From contig JAZARR010000110.1 of NCBI GenBank assembly GCA_037389465.1, positions 1,555,501 through 1,619,500 on the forward strand: DNA of 64,000 bases, written 5' to 3'. Numbering within the stretch: the stretch's first letter is position 1; each line of letters begins with the position of its first letter. Shown piece by piece: positions 48,001 to 59,500 of this stretch. Made by a program: the position numbers and the translations under genes. Below the pieces are notes generated by a model, which was not told the origin of the DNA, searched no databases, and saw only the letters and a program-made list of their open reading frames with translations. The stretch is from Baylisascaris procyonis (taxonomy: Eukaryota > Nematoda > Chromadorea > Rhabditida > Ascarididae).

Positions 48001-50933
48001 ATGTTGTTGTAAAAAAAAAGATGAAAGTTTTTTTGTGTCCAGTTATATTTCAAGTAAAGAATAAGCAATTTCTAGATTGAGCATTGTTGAGCAATCAGCA
48101 ATAAGAGATCTACGTGGAAAAATTGGTGCTTTCAATACACAACTTCAAGAAGAATACGAGAAACTTGACCCAAATCAAACAGGTGAGTTTGTATCTAAAT
48201 TTACCGACCATTTATCTTAAAAAAGGGGGTAATAAAAGAGGAAATTTCTATTATTTTTGGAATAATATCGAAATGGTTTTGCTTTTTTTTCTATAAGCAT
48301 TGCATTGGAATATTCTAGCGTACATTTTATTGATTCACTGCATGAAGCATATAATTCAGCCAACAAAAAACCCTTATAATTTCGGATGTCTTTTAATGTT
48401 GCATTCAAATTTTTTGCGGCTAAAGTTGCCATATTATATTCCATATAAAAATAAGTAAAATAAATCAATTTTTGCAGGTAAAATCTCAGTGCATAAATGG
48501 TGTGAATGTGTCGAACGAGTGACCAGTCTTAATCTACCATGGCATGCTCTCGCCAATCGACTCGTCACATTGTCGAGCGATGGCACTAATGTACTTTACT
48601 TGGAGAACCCTCCTCATATCTGCTTTGGAAAAGGCAACAAAAAGGTTGGAAAGGTGTGACGCTTCATTTTTATGGCTGAGCAATAGAGTTAGGAGGTCGT
48701 GGAGGAGGAAGACAGCGGAAAGGGGATTCCGATTACGAAGTACTGCGGACGAGCAGCATTTATTTTTCGAATAGTGGCGTCTAGTATTCAAATATTTTAA
48801 TTGTTTGAAGCTTCTATTTGTTTAATGCAGCATCTGCAAAGTTTTCTTGGTTCCGACGTTGACTAGCACGGCAAACTTCTTCGTTGGCCGCGCTGCGGAT
48901 CGTGCTAGCTCTTCTAAACGCGCAAAGTTTTGTGCACCTCAGAAAGTTTGTAGGTTTGGTCAGGATATCCTTCGCTTTATGAAGGTCATATTCTGCAGGT
49001 GAAATCTCAAAATTTTCATTTCCTTGACCGCAGCTAAAACATTAAAGTTTTCGATGATTGAACGGTAGCAGGATGAATTCTAAAAAGGTCGACTGGTTTA
49101 TCTCCATTATGCACACAATGCATACGGATTAGTGCGAAACTCATTTGTCGCTGCCATCATTTCTAAGCGCTTTAATAAGTGCGGTTGTTGTTATACATCG
49201 ATCAAAAGATTTTTTTTTTTGCACGCAGCCAAATGATAACACCTGAAAACAGATCGAGATTTTGTTTTTTCCGATTGTAGGGCATAGCATCTAGTACTGC
49301 TTGCATAGAGTATGGTAGCTGTAGAGATGGGTACCTCTACAAATACACTTACGCTGAAAGTTCGATGATCTCTTCCGGCCGTGGAGTCTCCGCAGATGCA
49401 GTGGCATTATCGACTACGCGGCGAATCATTATCGCATCGCTTAATATGAGTTGGGGTGGGGGGGGGGGGGAGGAGGTTTAGACTCATTTTTCCCATATTG
49501 TTCTTCACGTCTTGTTACATTCGAGTGAAAAGTCCTACCATTATTGCTAAAAACTACTGCGGCGGCTAGAGGAAGACTAGCATTATTGCTAAAAACTACG
49601 TAAGCAAACCGAATAAATGAGATAAGAATCGTTGAGAATAACGCCACATCGTGTATCAACAACGTACTTGAAGTGATGGAGCTCAGTTTTTGTGCATGAT
49701 ATGCCTACGACTGCAGAATATTCGATGTGCAAATGAGTTCAATTGTGTTGCAGGAGAACGCGGATGTTGTTGAAACCCTCTATAGGCACAAGAGTACATT
49801 AGAGACTTTATTTCGATTTATGGATAAGGTATTTTTATCTTTTCAGTTTCCGATTAGTCAGTTTCCGAATAAAAGTGCTCTTAGGAGCACTTTTATTAAT
49901 GATAGGGTAGTGAAGATAATCATCGTTGCACAGAGGGCAAACGAAATCGTTATTCAAGGACCGCTAAGCTGGCTTGAAATTTTTGGCGTTTACTGTGATA
50001 CGTCGATATAATAATTCTCACACCATTCATTATGTGATGTTGATGCATTTCGAATTTTGCTTCAACACATTGGATGTTAGTATTAATGCAGTTATAGTTT
50101 TCATCACCATGCACTGGTTAGATTACTCTGGTTCAATAGTCATACATGAGGATATTTAAGTGGCATACTTTCATAGGTTTTGATGTAGTGCGAATCAATT
50201 CGCAATTGCGACGTTTGCAATGAAATAAAATGAAACACCCATTCACTTCGACGACTTTCATCGCTTTTTAAAGCCAGAAATATCCCTGTGTGGGCAAAAG
50301 TTCCTCAAATCCTTTCTGCGCCTTCTTTTTCTCATATATATATTAGCTGGAAGCATATTTATTCCAAAATCGTGTCTGGGGAACGTAGTGGGTAGTATTG
50401 TGTGATTTATTCCTAGTAAAGGCTCTCAAAATTTTCCTAAATGATTCATCCACTGATAGTGCAAAGCATATTATTTGGTGTCATGTCAATGTTTTTCTTT
50501 ATACAGCGATGCAGCTATTGGTTTATCAATTGAAATTGCTAAAGCACTCATCGTATTAACTTTTCTAGCATGTATTCCCGATTATTTACTTTTAATTCCT
50601 AAATGGTTCGTACTCATTTTATTAGAAAAAATAAGCCTATGCTTGGATTTCTTTACAAAAAAAGTTTCCGTCATCTGTTGATCCTTTGTGTCCGATAAGG
50701 AAATACTTATTCATCTACATCAGTGACTTTTCATCGCTTTGTAGGACAATTCGGGACTCGTCTCTATGGATGAATTTCTGGAAGCGTGCAAAGTTTTGGG
50801 GCAATACACAAGGACATATCTTTCGGCATCCTATTTGGAGCAAATTGCCGAAAGTATCGACTTTAATAAGGATGGCTTTATAGACCTCAATGAGCTACTC
50901 GAAGCTTTCCGACTTGTGGATCAAGATAGGTAA
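26869..50933 (+). CDS. pef-1: Serine/threonine protein phosphatase with EF-hands (PPEF/rdgC family, worm pef-1 type)
   Basis: Fifteen exons: 26869-27091, 34304-34431, 34476-34560, 34737-34793 (tentative), about 41279-41508, 42106-42267, 43860-44063, 45360-45509, 46073-46263, 46767-46956, 47325-47353, 48076-48182, 48478-48644, 49754-49828, 50745-50933. They sum to 729 codons (728 residues), close to family length. Order: MGC acylation signal, proline run, IQ motif (about 82-92), PPP catalytic domain with GDLHG (280-284), GDFVDRG (309-315), GNHED (341-345), AHGG (393-396) and RSHEC (485-489), a degenerate EF loop, then EF-hand loops at 665-676 and 705-716. The enzyme removes phosphate from Ser/Thr under calcium and calmodulin control. 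The fly homologue rdgC dephosphorylates rhodopsin. Start chosen at ATG 26869 because Gly2-Cys3 fits acylation. The TAA directly follows a possible donor (GATAG|GTAATC), so a longer isoform is possible. Confidence 0.96.
27092..34303. other. Long first intron of the phosphatase gene (7.2 kb)
   Basis: No exon with a compatible phase and PPEF similarity was found here. Contents are AT-rich DNA, a G14 run at 30904-30917, a TA-flanked fold-back element at 32157-32441 and scattered chance frames. The longest frames are a 110-codon one on the minus strand at 29989-30321 and a 115-codon one at 33317-33664, neither recognisable. Large first introns often hold enhancers, but I see no specific site I can defend. 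Confidence 0.6.
32157..32441. mobile_element. Fold-back MITE with TA target duplication
   Basis: The two ends are inverted copies over about 115 to 120 bases each. The left arm begins ACTAAATTTATGCTC and the right arm ends GAGGATAAATTTAGT. Inside, GTCGATCTAATCGAATCGG on the left pairs with CCGATTCGATTGGATCGAC on the right, and TTTTTGCACTTTCTAA pairs with TTAGAAAGTGCATGAA with few mismatches. About 50 unpaired bases lie between. A TA dinucleotide flanks each side (32155-32156 and 32442-32443), as with Tc1/mariner-type insertion. The element is 285 bp with no coding capacity, so it is non-autonomous. It sits in the first intron of the phosphatase gene. Confidence 0.8.
34304..34560 (+). other. 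pef-1: IQ-motif exons of the phosphatase, split by a 44-bp intron
   Basis: Exon 34304-34431 encodes [19 protein letters not shown] followed by EARRR, a classic IQ (calmodulin-binding) motif, then the PPEF-type segment [10 protein letters not shown]. Exon 34476-34560 continues [16 protein letters not shown], matching the family's FF segment. The intron between them, 34432-34475, is only 44 bases (GTGATT...ATTTAG). A second apparent acceptor, TTTTTTCAG at 34492, lies inside the coding sequence, but using it would give an immediate TGA in the required phase. Confidence 0.88.
34794..41278. other. 6.5-kb intron of the phosphatase gene
   Basis: Between the tentative exon 34737-34793 (ends ATTA|GTAAGT) and the exon starting near 41279 I find no convincing coding exon. 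The DNA is AT-rich with poly-T tracts and short direct repeats, for example around 38590-38720 where AAATGAAACC(A/T)AATTGTAA occurs twice. The family linker here varies in length, so a short missed exon cannot be excluded. The acceptor for 41279 is non-classical (CGTGAGAAG); 41276 is the alternative. Confidence 0.5.
42106..46956 (+). other. pef-1: Catalytic-domain exons of the phosphatase
   Basis: Five exons carry the PPP metal centre. 42106-42267 has [14 protein letters not shown]. 43860-44063 has [16 protein letters not shown] and [17 protein letters not shown]. 45360-45509 has [17 protein letters not shown]. 46073-46263 has VLWSDP and [13 protein letters not shown]. 46767-46956 has [15 protein letters not shown] and VFSASNYYE. 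All Asp, His and Asn metal ligands of the PPP family are present, so the enzyme should be active. GNHED and FSASNYYE are PPEF-type variants of GNHE and FSAPNYC. Acceptors are mostly TTTCAG-like and phases agree throughout. The intron 42268-43859 is 1.6 kb and includes a GC-richer part (42541-43600) I cannot explain. Confidence 0.95.
47325..47353 (+). other. pef-1: 29-nt microexon of the phosphatase
   Basis: Between VQYMATK (exon end 46956) and [12 protein letters not shown] (exon start 48076), a 29-base exon after TTTCTTTCTACAG encodes AMRDIRCTI plus two bases. Its donor is ATTAC|GTTTAA. Phase goes 0 in and 2 out, which is what the next exon needs. The spacing between the conserved TK and SAI then equals that of human PPEF1 as I remember it (19 residues). 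This makes the microexon likely even though the frame stays open past the donor. Confidence 0.75.
48076..50933 (+). other. pef-1: Calcium-binding C-terminal exons of the phosphatase
   Basis: Exons 48076-48182, 48478-48644, 49754-49828 and 50745-50933 form the EF-hand region. DPNQTGKISVHK across the first two is an EF-like loop with Lys at position 12 instead of Glu, probably non-binding. [12 protein letters not shown], split by the intron 49829-50744, and [12 protein letters not shown] are canonical 12-residue loops. The helix [18 protein letters not shown] precedes the first good loop, as in vertebrate PPEF. The end of exon 48478 is taken as AAAAAG|GTTGGA at 48644 by spacing; AAG|GTGTGA at 48653 is also in phase. 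The protein ends LVDQDR at TAA 50931-50933. Confidence 0.92.
49868..49897. repeat. Perfect 13-bp-arm hairpin in a phosphatase intron
   Basis: AATAAAAGTGCTC and GAGCACTTTTATT are exact reverse complements separated by TTAG. The hairpin lies 40 bases into the intron 49829-50744. It is too short for a miRNA precursor. Confidence 0.85.
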
Positions 50934-51563
50934 TCGCCATCTGCAATGTGGCGCTTCCAGATATATGTTATCAGCTTTGTGTTCATTGACCCTTTGAGAA
51001 GGATGACCTATACCTATGACATTTCCCTGTATCTTGCCTATGATGCAATGCAGATAGGAACACAATGCTTTCTTTGTTGTTTTGTTCACAATGTTTATCT
51101 CAGAGAACCTGTTGTTGACTGCGATCATATATGTAAATTCATTATCGTTTCTTTTTTTTATTGAACGTTTTCTAACAAAATACCTCTATAGTAATAATTT
51201 CAATCATTTTCCATCACCGATACGGCTGCTTGTCGTTATCCCTCATACGATGGTTATCTGTTTCAGTTTCCGATTGTTTTTCCCTAATGAATTCGTTTAG
51301 TGCAAAATTTGATTTGAATATGAGCATCAGTAGAAGCTGTTCACTTCAATCAAGAGATGAAGCGTATTGTTGATTTCAATCTAGAACCAACAACTGCTTC
51401 ACACATAAAAGATCCATCGATTCTATGAGTGCCTAAAAACATGATGTGTTTGTATAGTTGCCGTATATGACTAAAAAAATTAATTGGTCTATCGCATATA
51501 CTCGTATAAAAACAGGACTATTGTGTTGGAAATATGCAAAATTCATATGGACTCTGAAATATT

Positions 51564-51569
51564 AATAAA
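51564..51569 (+). terminator. Candidate polyadenylation signal for the phosphatase gene
   Basis: AATAAA about 630 bases after the stop codon at 50933, in an AT-rich stretch. It is a clear hexamer after the stop but has no other support. Confidence 0.3.
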
Positions 51570-53687
51570 TATTTTCATATAGTGCTATATATAGACATTG
51601 CATAAATGATTGCTTCATTGAGGGGATATAATAAAAATTCATCGTGGAGATTCTAATTTCTTCTTACATTTAGGAAGAAAGTAAGTAATAGTAAGTAATA
51701 AGTTATGCAGTTATGCAAATTTGCCTCAGCACTGGTTACTGTTAACGCGGTAAAGGATGAACGTAAATATACTAGTGGACGGATAAGCACTTGTCTGTCA
51801 TATATGTTATAGTTATTGTTGTATTTATTTGAATAGTTAGTCATATGAATATTTCGTTGCCGGAAATAATAGATAGTCTACACTCAGGATCGACCAGTAT
51901 TAGAAGATGGTTGTCCGATTAGAACTCTTGCTAACATACACCATGTATCATCTCACTTTACTTGCACTATTGCATCTAACCCGACACATTTGCGCCCTTT
52001 GCCTTGCAACACACGTCATCCAGCATGCTTGGTGAATGCACAACTGTTAGGTAAATGCTACTATCAACGATCACACCCAATGCGTTGGCACGTGAGACGC
52101 ACACGATGAATCTGAATGATTGATCTGGCGTCAGTACCACGTGCAATGACGCTGGTTTTTGCGGACTTCCATGAACATATTATTGCAACAAAAAGATCTG
52201 AGAGGGTATTGCGAAATACTTTATTCTTGCATGACAACAGCATTCTGGAAGCTTAGAGATTTGTGGAATCCGACCAAATGGAACATCAACATCAAATGCT
52301 TCTACCTTCTTATAATGTATTTGAAGGCATTCAAGTAGTTGCGAAACTTTTTGCATCTTATATGGACGTAAACGACGAGACACAACGAACAAGTGTTGAA
52401 GAGTTCTCTAATGCTCGATGTGGAAATATTACTGCAGCGTTATTCTAAGTCAGCCGGATATCCGGGTATCGAGGATTTTACTGTCATAAAGCTTGGCTCC
52501 GGGCTGGTTCATGGTCACCTCCTTCTGAAAAATTCTGCTCCAGCTGCGGTGGTATTTCGATAGTGAGATAGAACATGAAAAATTCGCGCTAGAGTAGTCA
52601 ATCTTCGTTTTTCGTTTCAAGAGTTGCAAGACTTGAAAGAGGCGAAACTTGCACAAACTTTCCCCATATAACATGAATACCTTTGAGATGCTCATTACCT
52701 ATATCTGTACGTTTAAAAAACTTGAACTTTACGGACTTGTAAAAATACGGTATTGGTAACTAAAAAATCGTTGTACTTTTTTATTGCAACGTTCCTCTCC
52801 ATCTAAGGTTTTACTAAGGAAACTTTTCAGCATTGAGACCTCCGGAAGTAGAGGAGTGGAAATCTGCAAATGCGTCATCTCTCGTCGGGATAGCTGAGTA
52901 CGATAAAGGAAAATAATGTAGGCTTTGTAAATTAAGTCACTAGCATCTATAATCGCTAGCACTTATGCCCGCTTGTGTTTCGGTACAGTTGTATTGGCTG
53001 GAACCTGAGAACTGATTCAAAGCCAGCAAGCTCGAAAACTATTTATTTAATCCTAGCAGGGAAAGAGAAGCACGAGATGATGTCTTCTGACCGGATGCAC
53101 TCAGGAGCGCTTCATGCTCGGCTGTAATGAAAGATGGCGACAGATGCGACAACTAAAGGACTAACGTCATCACTACAATCAATAGAGAGTTTCTGCTTGG
53201 CTGAAAGACAGCCAACAGGCTCGAAGCCAATATTCACCACTCGCAGTCTCGATCTGTATTCGATGTTAACCTAATAGCTTTACAAATCATCGCTATGCGT
53301 ACTTTTATTCATTTTATGTTTGTGATGTTTTGTTTGCAAATTCGATCATCTCCCTCTCCCCAATATATAATTTATTTTTATTGCCGCGTTGTTTGTTCTT
53401 TTCATATTATTTGCAATGTCTATGTTGCTTGTCTTAGAAATGCTTTACCTTCTAATTAGATAAGTATTTAATTGTACCCCTAACGTATTATTTTCCAACC
53501 AGTATCAAATAAAAGTACTGCGAGATGGGGAGATGATTCTTGTTGCTTAAAGGTCGATAAACGATTGCACCTTGAAAAGCAGCGATTACAGCAACTGCTC
53601 TAGGAAATCACATAGATGTTTCGAATAATTCTTCATTTCGAAAATTCGATCAAAAAATGATCTTTTTTATCATACTCTAATAAAGTT

Positions 53688-53690
<3 letters not shown>

Positions 53691-53742
<52 letters not shown>
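53691..53742. repeat. (AT)n microsatellite
   Basis: About 26 AT units with one interruption (ATAC) near 53730. Intergenic. Confidence 0.95.
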
Positions 53743-53743
<1 letters not shown>

Positions 53744-56345
53744 AAGTATCGATTATTATTGTTATTCGTTACTACTCAACTCTTTACTAATTAAATTTCT
53801 CGATTCATCTTGCTAATCTGATAGCTTGCTATTGATCGCTTACTTAGTAACAAGTGAAGTTGGCTATATCGAGCAAAGTTAAAAAGCAATCACATGCATA
53901 GCAGTTCTTAGCGAGAAACTAGACAATTTTATTTTAGAAGATGCAAAACTTTGCTGGAAATTTTTCCACGAAAAGGTTTTTCCACTTTACTGATACTCAT
54001 TCATGTATACTTAAATATAGTACGTCCATTTACGTCACAATCGTTGAAGCAATAAAACGTCATCGCGAAAAAAGACAAGTCTCGTTACATTTGAGTTCGA
54101 AAAAATCCACACTGAAACTGATCAGTTGTTGGCCCAACATTCTAATGGAGCCTTTTTCCGCCATATTTGATCCGTTTTCTTTATATTTGTTTCTGAAAGT
54201 TAGATTACCTTTCGATTAAAAAATTATAGCTCCTAATGAACTTTTTTTGATAAAGAAGCAAAATAAAAAGAGTCTATTTTTAAGCGACCGAATTTCCTTT
54301 CTTAAATATGTTATGTCGTTATAAGAAGCGAAAAGTAGTGCGAAATGCTTTCGAGCACCTCTGAGGTCTTCAATCAGCAGTTTGTCAGCACTGATTATCA
54401 ATAGGTATTCAATGATCTCAGGCACTTTTTTGATCACCACTTGATATACTGATTTGTTTCAAATCACGGTTTTCCTCCGCTTCATTTGCTTCAACTGAAA
54501 CTTCATTAAACATCATTCTTTTCCAACTTGCCTTTTTTCACTATGCCTCATTCCTTTTCAGCCAGATCGATTTTTGTACTACGTTCCGCGAACATGTTCA
54601 ATGTTTTGTTTCATTTTTCATGCGCACTTTTTTTATTTGTTTACTTCTGATACTACCTACCTATCTACTAGCCAGCCATCTGTTTGCTCCATCCTTTTTC
54701 ATCTATGATGTCATCAGATATCACATTTTCAAGCCAGTAATATTTCGACTATGACTGTGCACTCATTCTCACTGTCGATGTTGATGTGATTATAAATTGT
54801 TGCCTGCGTTCATTATTGTTGCTTATGTTCGGTAAATGTGATGGTGATGGGCATGTGCTCATTGTGGCACTCTGAAGTATCATCACGCGAAGTAAAATGA
54901 GACGGGGCCGTCGTTGGGTGTAGTAACGAACCTGGTGGATCCGGTGCCTGTCACAATTTATTTCTTATTTGACGAGATCATCTCTAGAGGAATATATGCT
55001 CCAGGAGAGAGATTTTCTACTTGCCATCTCTCAACAAACTCTAGTTCATTTTTATTGGCGATGAGTAATCACTGAGTACAGCTAATCATCACACGTTCAT
55101 CCGTAGTCCTCGTTCACAAAGCAACATTTCTGTGTATTGCTTCATTATACGGCTCAACAGAAATAAGTGAACTGCGATTGGAAGTTTTATATGCAAGCAA
55201 AGTTTTCTTTCAATAATTCCTTTACTTATCACTTTTTTGTGATGTATTTGCAAAAATGTATTTCCGTACACTCAACATCTGTGTTATTTCGTAAAAGTTT
55301 TCCCTAAATATAAATCAGCAGTCATCTTGTATGCAAAAATCTTTTTCAGATGACTTTAGAAGTTGCCTTCTAAGATTCACTTAGAAGATATTATATGCGA
55401 AATATGTCATTTATGTGATATATATGTCATTCTAAGATTCATGTGAAGTGGAATTCACGCTCTGAATTCATTTTAGAATTATTCATTTTTATTTTATTTT
55501 TTTATGAATAGAAATTAGATTTGGCTAGGTGAAATGTTTTCAATTAAGATAATAAGGCTAACAACCCACCTTTCTCATTACCTATTTTACCAAATTATTT
55601 GAACGATATTCAAAGCTATAAAAAAAGAGCATAACGAAATGTGACATAGATTGGCAACGAATCGAATGAGGCTGTAAGCATTTCGAGTGGTTTCCTGCAC
55701 GAAATAGGTCTATCGATTTGTTGTGGTGGCGTCTCGCGAAAAAATGTTTTCCTTTTAGCATCACCAAATGTGTCAATCATTTGATACTTATATGCCGAAT
55801 CGGGTTATTGTGTATCGAATGAATTGACAGGTGTCATTAGGGGTATTGAATATCGGCAAGAGTGCATGAGATCTCTCAATCAAGAAAAGGTGACGGTGTG
55901 TGATGATTCACATCATCATAAATAGTGTGAGCATTCGTGCATTGCTCGCAATCGATCGGCGGCCCATCGACGTCGACTCGCTCGCTACCGGATTTCACCA
56001 ATAGCAACCCTCTCATCGAATAACCCTTCCAAAACTTGAAAATTTCAATTGAACGAACCTATTAAATTCGAAATAAAATGCAAAACTACTTAGCTACTAA
56101 TAATAATGAATTGCTGAAGTATGAAAGACAATCAATTAGTAGATTATCGTAACTAATGGGGAATCATCTCGAAGAATCGTAAACCGACCATCGATTACGG
56201 AACGAACGAATATTATGCTGTTATTTTATGCTTTTTTTTGTATTGCAGCGTTATATGTATGACGATTCCCATCTGTTGCTTGCGTCTGTCGGATTTTTTC
56301 ACTACAGTCCTCGGGCAAGCTAAATGTAGCAATAAAAACAGAAGC

Positions 56346-56348
<3 letters not shown>

Positions 56349-56390
<42 letters not shown>
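56349..56390. repeat. (TA)n microsatellite upstream of the coiled-coil gene
   Basis: About 21 TA units, about 160 bases before the proposed start codon at 56549. It creates spurious open frames of alternating Tyr-Ile on both strands. Confidence 0.95.
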
Positions 56391-56393
<3 letters not shown>

Positions 56394-56548
56394 ACCATTG
56401 AATTTTATTTTATTGGCCATTTATTCGATTGCTATGCAGTGAGTGATTCAATAATTTTCTCAAGCGATATTCAGATTAAATGCGATATTAAAGTCGCGAA
56501 TCGCCTTGATTAACACTCTCATCACTGCGGGTATTTAATTGTTGTGAT

Positions 56549-59500
56549 ATGTCGTCAACGATTGCCGTTGGATTTTTTAAAGGTAACTTTATAAATAACT
56601 ATTTTAATTATTCATGAATATTTTTGTTGCACTCATTCATTTTTTTATTCAATAATTCTAAAATGAAAATCAAATAGCACAATATTTAAGCAATTTATCA
56701 GCTTTTCTATCTCTATAAGATGCATCATTATTAATAAGTGATTAATCAGATTATTAAGTCCCTCGAGATTTAAAATCCACTGCCTCTGTGAAATGATTAT
56801 TGGCTTTTCGGTTTGGATATCCTTTCTCTCTTCCTCGCTTCCTTCTTCTCACTGCATATCCGAGATTGGGAAATGATCGATGATGAGGAAGAAATGTAAG
56901 CATTTAGTGATGAGGAAATGAGCATGTTGATGCCGAGTATTAACTGATTTTAGAAAGAATAATTGCAGAATGCGAAGCAACTCCTTCGAGATCACAAGAA
57001 GACAGCAAACATATACGACGATCGACATCCCATCACGTACGCCTCCATTCCCATATAATCCATCCATCCCTCATAATTCATTTCCGCTTTCTATAGTCTT
57101 GTTTTGTCTTCATCTTTTCCGGGTTTGTCTCATCCATCTTCCATCTTAGCGCAGCACTTAAAGACGCTTCGATCCTATTGCATTGCAGCATTTGCAGCGC
57201 TCACCTATATAGCGATGTGCTCATTTATGCTTACTGCGATACTATATCATCGTATCAGTTGAACTAGATAGTTAGTCCAGCCTATTGTTAATAAATAATG
57301 CGAGTCCCATCTGATTGTAAACATTTTTCTTGAAATGCATATATTATTGCCAAACTCTTTGAAGAGATCTTGAATAGGGAATATAAAAATTTTAAGCGAT
57401 ATGATGCTAATGGTGTCATAATGCAATGAAATGAATTAATATCTAATGAAACAACATAATGCACATCTCTCTTATATTTGATGACCGCAAATAATGACCG
57501 CGAGGTGGGCAAATGTATTTCTCTAGACGTGTTTTGCTTATAATAGACTCTCAATGATCGATATAAATGCTTCTGTAAATGATTACGAGAGATGCTTTTT
57601 TTGTGGGCATATCTGAATGTTTGCATAACTATTTGCTTTTTCAATGATTTTTTTTTCAGCTGCTATTTGTTCACTTTAGAGAATTTTTTAGTGATAAATC
57701 CAACCTGGTTTTTTCATCAATTTTAAGCTGAAATAATAGAAAAACGATTTGGTGAAATTGTATTGAGAAAGTGGAATAATACTTATGAAATTTAAATATT
57801 ACTGTTAATTTCTTAGTGTAACTACTTTCTTTTTAAAGCAGCTATCTCTTCATATTTGCTTCCTTTGCAATAATGTGATGCCACATCTAACGATTTCCTC
57901 GAAAAAATAAATTTTAGGAGAGTGTGAATCGTGATTTGGAATGTCTAGTTGAAGAGATTTGCAAGAAGCGTATATCATCGGCGGTCGAGGAACGTGATGA
58001 TATGTGGCGAAGACATGAGAAAGCGCAAATTGCCTTTTTGCAAAAGGAGAACTCACAAATGCTCACAGGATTGCATACCGAAATCGAAAGGCTACATAAC
58101 GAACTTAGGGGTAACCTCCATTTCTGATCCCTATTCAGCTATATCCGATCAGTATGCAGGTGTATCCGACCCGAATCCAAATATATCCGATCCTTATCCG
58201 AGTGCAATCACCTTATGCCTCCCTTTTTCGCTGATTAAATGTGGATTTTAATTCTTCTCATATCATCCAATATAAATACTATGCTAAAGCAAAAGTGTAA
58301 TATGCGAGTTGCTTTCATCCTCTGCTCAGAAAGAAGGTCACGGCATTATCGAACAATTTTTTCATGTGAACTCAATTTCTTCTTTTCCCGAGAGTACCGC
58401 ATGATCCATCAATCTTTTTAGTTTCTGAAGTAGATATTGAGAGAGCTGCCATGATATGGTGTTGAGAAATGTGATACGTCTAAGGAATATTGTACAATTT
58501 ATATTTACCCTTGTTTAGATATTTATGCGTGCAGTATTTTCCTATGAAACACATATAACATTTTGTTGTCCTGATGAAATCTCTACTGATACATTTATGC
58601 ATATCGGTATTGATGAAAACAGTTACTTCTGCAGAATTCCTTTGAAATTTCCTTAATTCTGGGGAATTACCTTCGGTTTTATATTTTTGTGCATTTCGAT
58701 GGATGGCTTCTATATATGCGAGATATTTTCTCTTAATATCCTTAGTTTATATTTCTGAAAGTGGGAGTTTCCCAATGAAGCTTGCTTGAGTGGAGAGGTA
58801 GTGAGGCGGATGCGGATGCGCGGCTTAATGCTCACATCAGAAATTCAATAGGCATTCAATGGAGGCAGCCGGCTGTGTGCACACTCTTCAGCCTCTCTTT
58901 GCCTAAACGCCTCACTGGCACAGTGTTTCTTTGCATGAGCGGTGTGCAACAACACTGCAAATGGTATATTGCTAAGCGTTGAAGCATTCATTGCCTCTCA
59001 TATATAATTTCAACGCTTTGAAATGCTTTTATGTACATTACAATGCGACGCCATCACGTTGTTCCAAGAATCTCATCCTTCATGCTTCATGGAATATTTG
59101 TATTAACACATAGTGGAGGAATATTTATGACGTACTATCACTATTAGCTTCGTTTCTATGTTGCTATCTGTTTAATTGATTGCTTATTACCACAATATTT
59201 ACCTATCTTCTAAAGTCGACAATCTTTAACAATGGCCAGCAGAATGTCTAACAAATTTTCATTGTCTCATTAACTGTAAGGTTGAAAACGGATCTCCTGT
59301 TTCTAGAATAATATTAAAACACCCCTGGGTTATTAAATGCTATTACTACGGTCGCCGAAATATTTTCTTGTTACTTATATCGAATTTCGACTTCCCAGCT
59401 TGTAAGACTATCGTAGCCTTTCCTGCCCGTTTAGAGTAATTGAGATCTATTAGGTGTACGATTATAGATTTGCTTTTCTTCAGAGGCTTATCGTCAGCTT

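Larger units (their letters stand above)
50934..56548. other. Intergenic region, no recognisable gene
   Basis: After the phosphatase 3' UTR I find no exon chain or known domain. Both strands have short open frames at 52180-52962, some with a more balanced composition, but none matches a family I know. An (AT)n array lies at 53691-53742 and another at 56349-56390, just before the next gene. Regulatory DNA for the coiled-coil gene should be in the last part, but I cannot name a site. Confidence 0.55.

Noticed and set aside
52180..52962. Overlapping open frames that might be a decayed transposase
   Set aside because: I looked for mariner motifs (catalytic D residues, SPDL-type block) on both strands and did not see them.
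57288..57644. 118-codon minus-strand open frame in an intron of the coiled-coil gene
   Set aside because: AT-driven composition, no known family, and sense-strand splicing across it is well supported.
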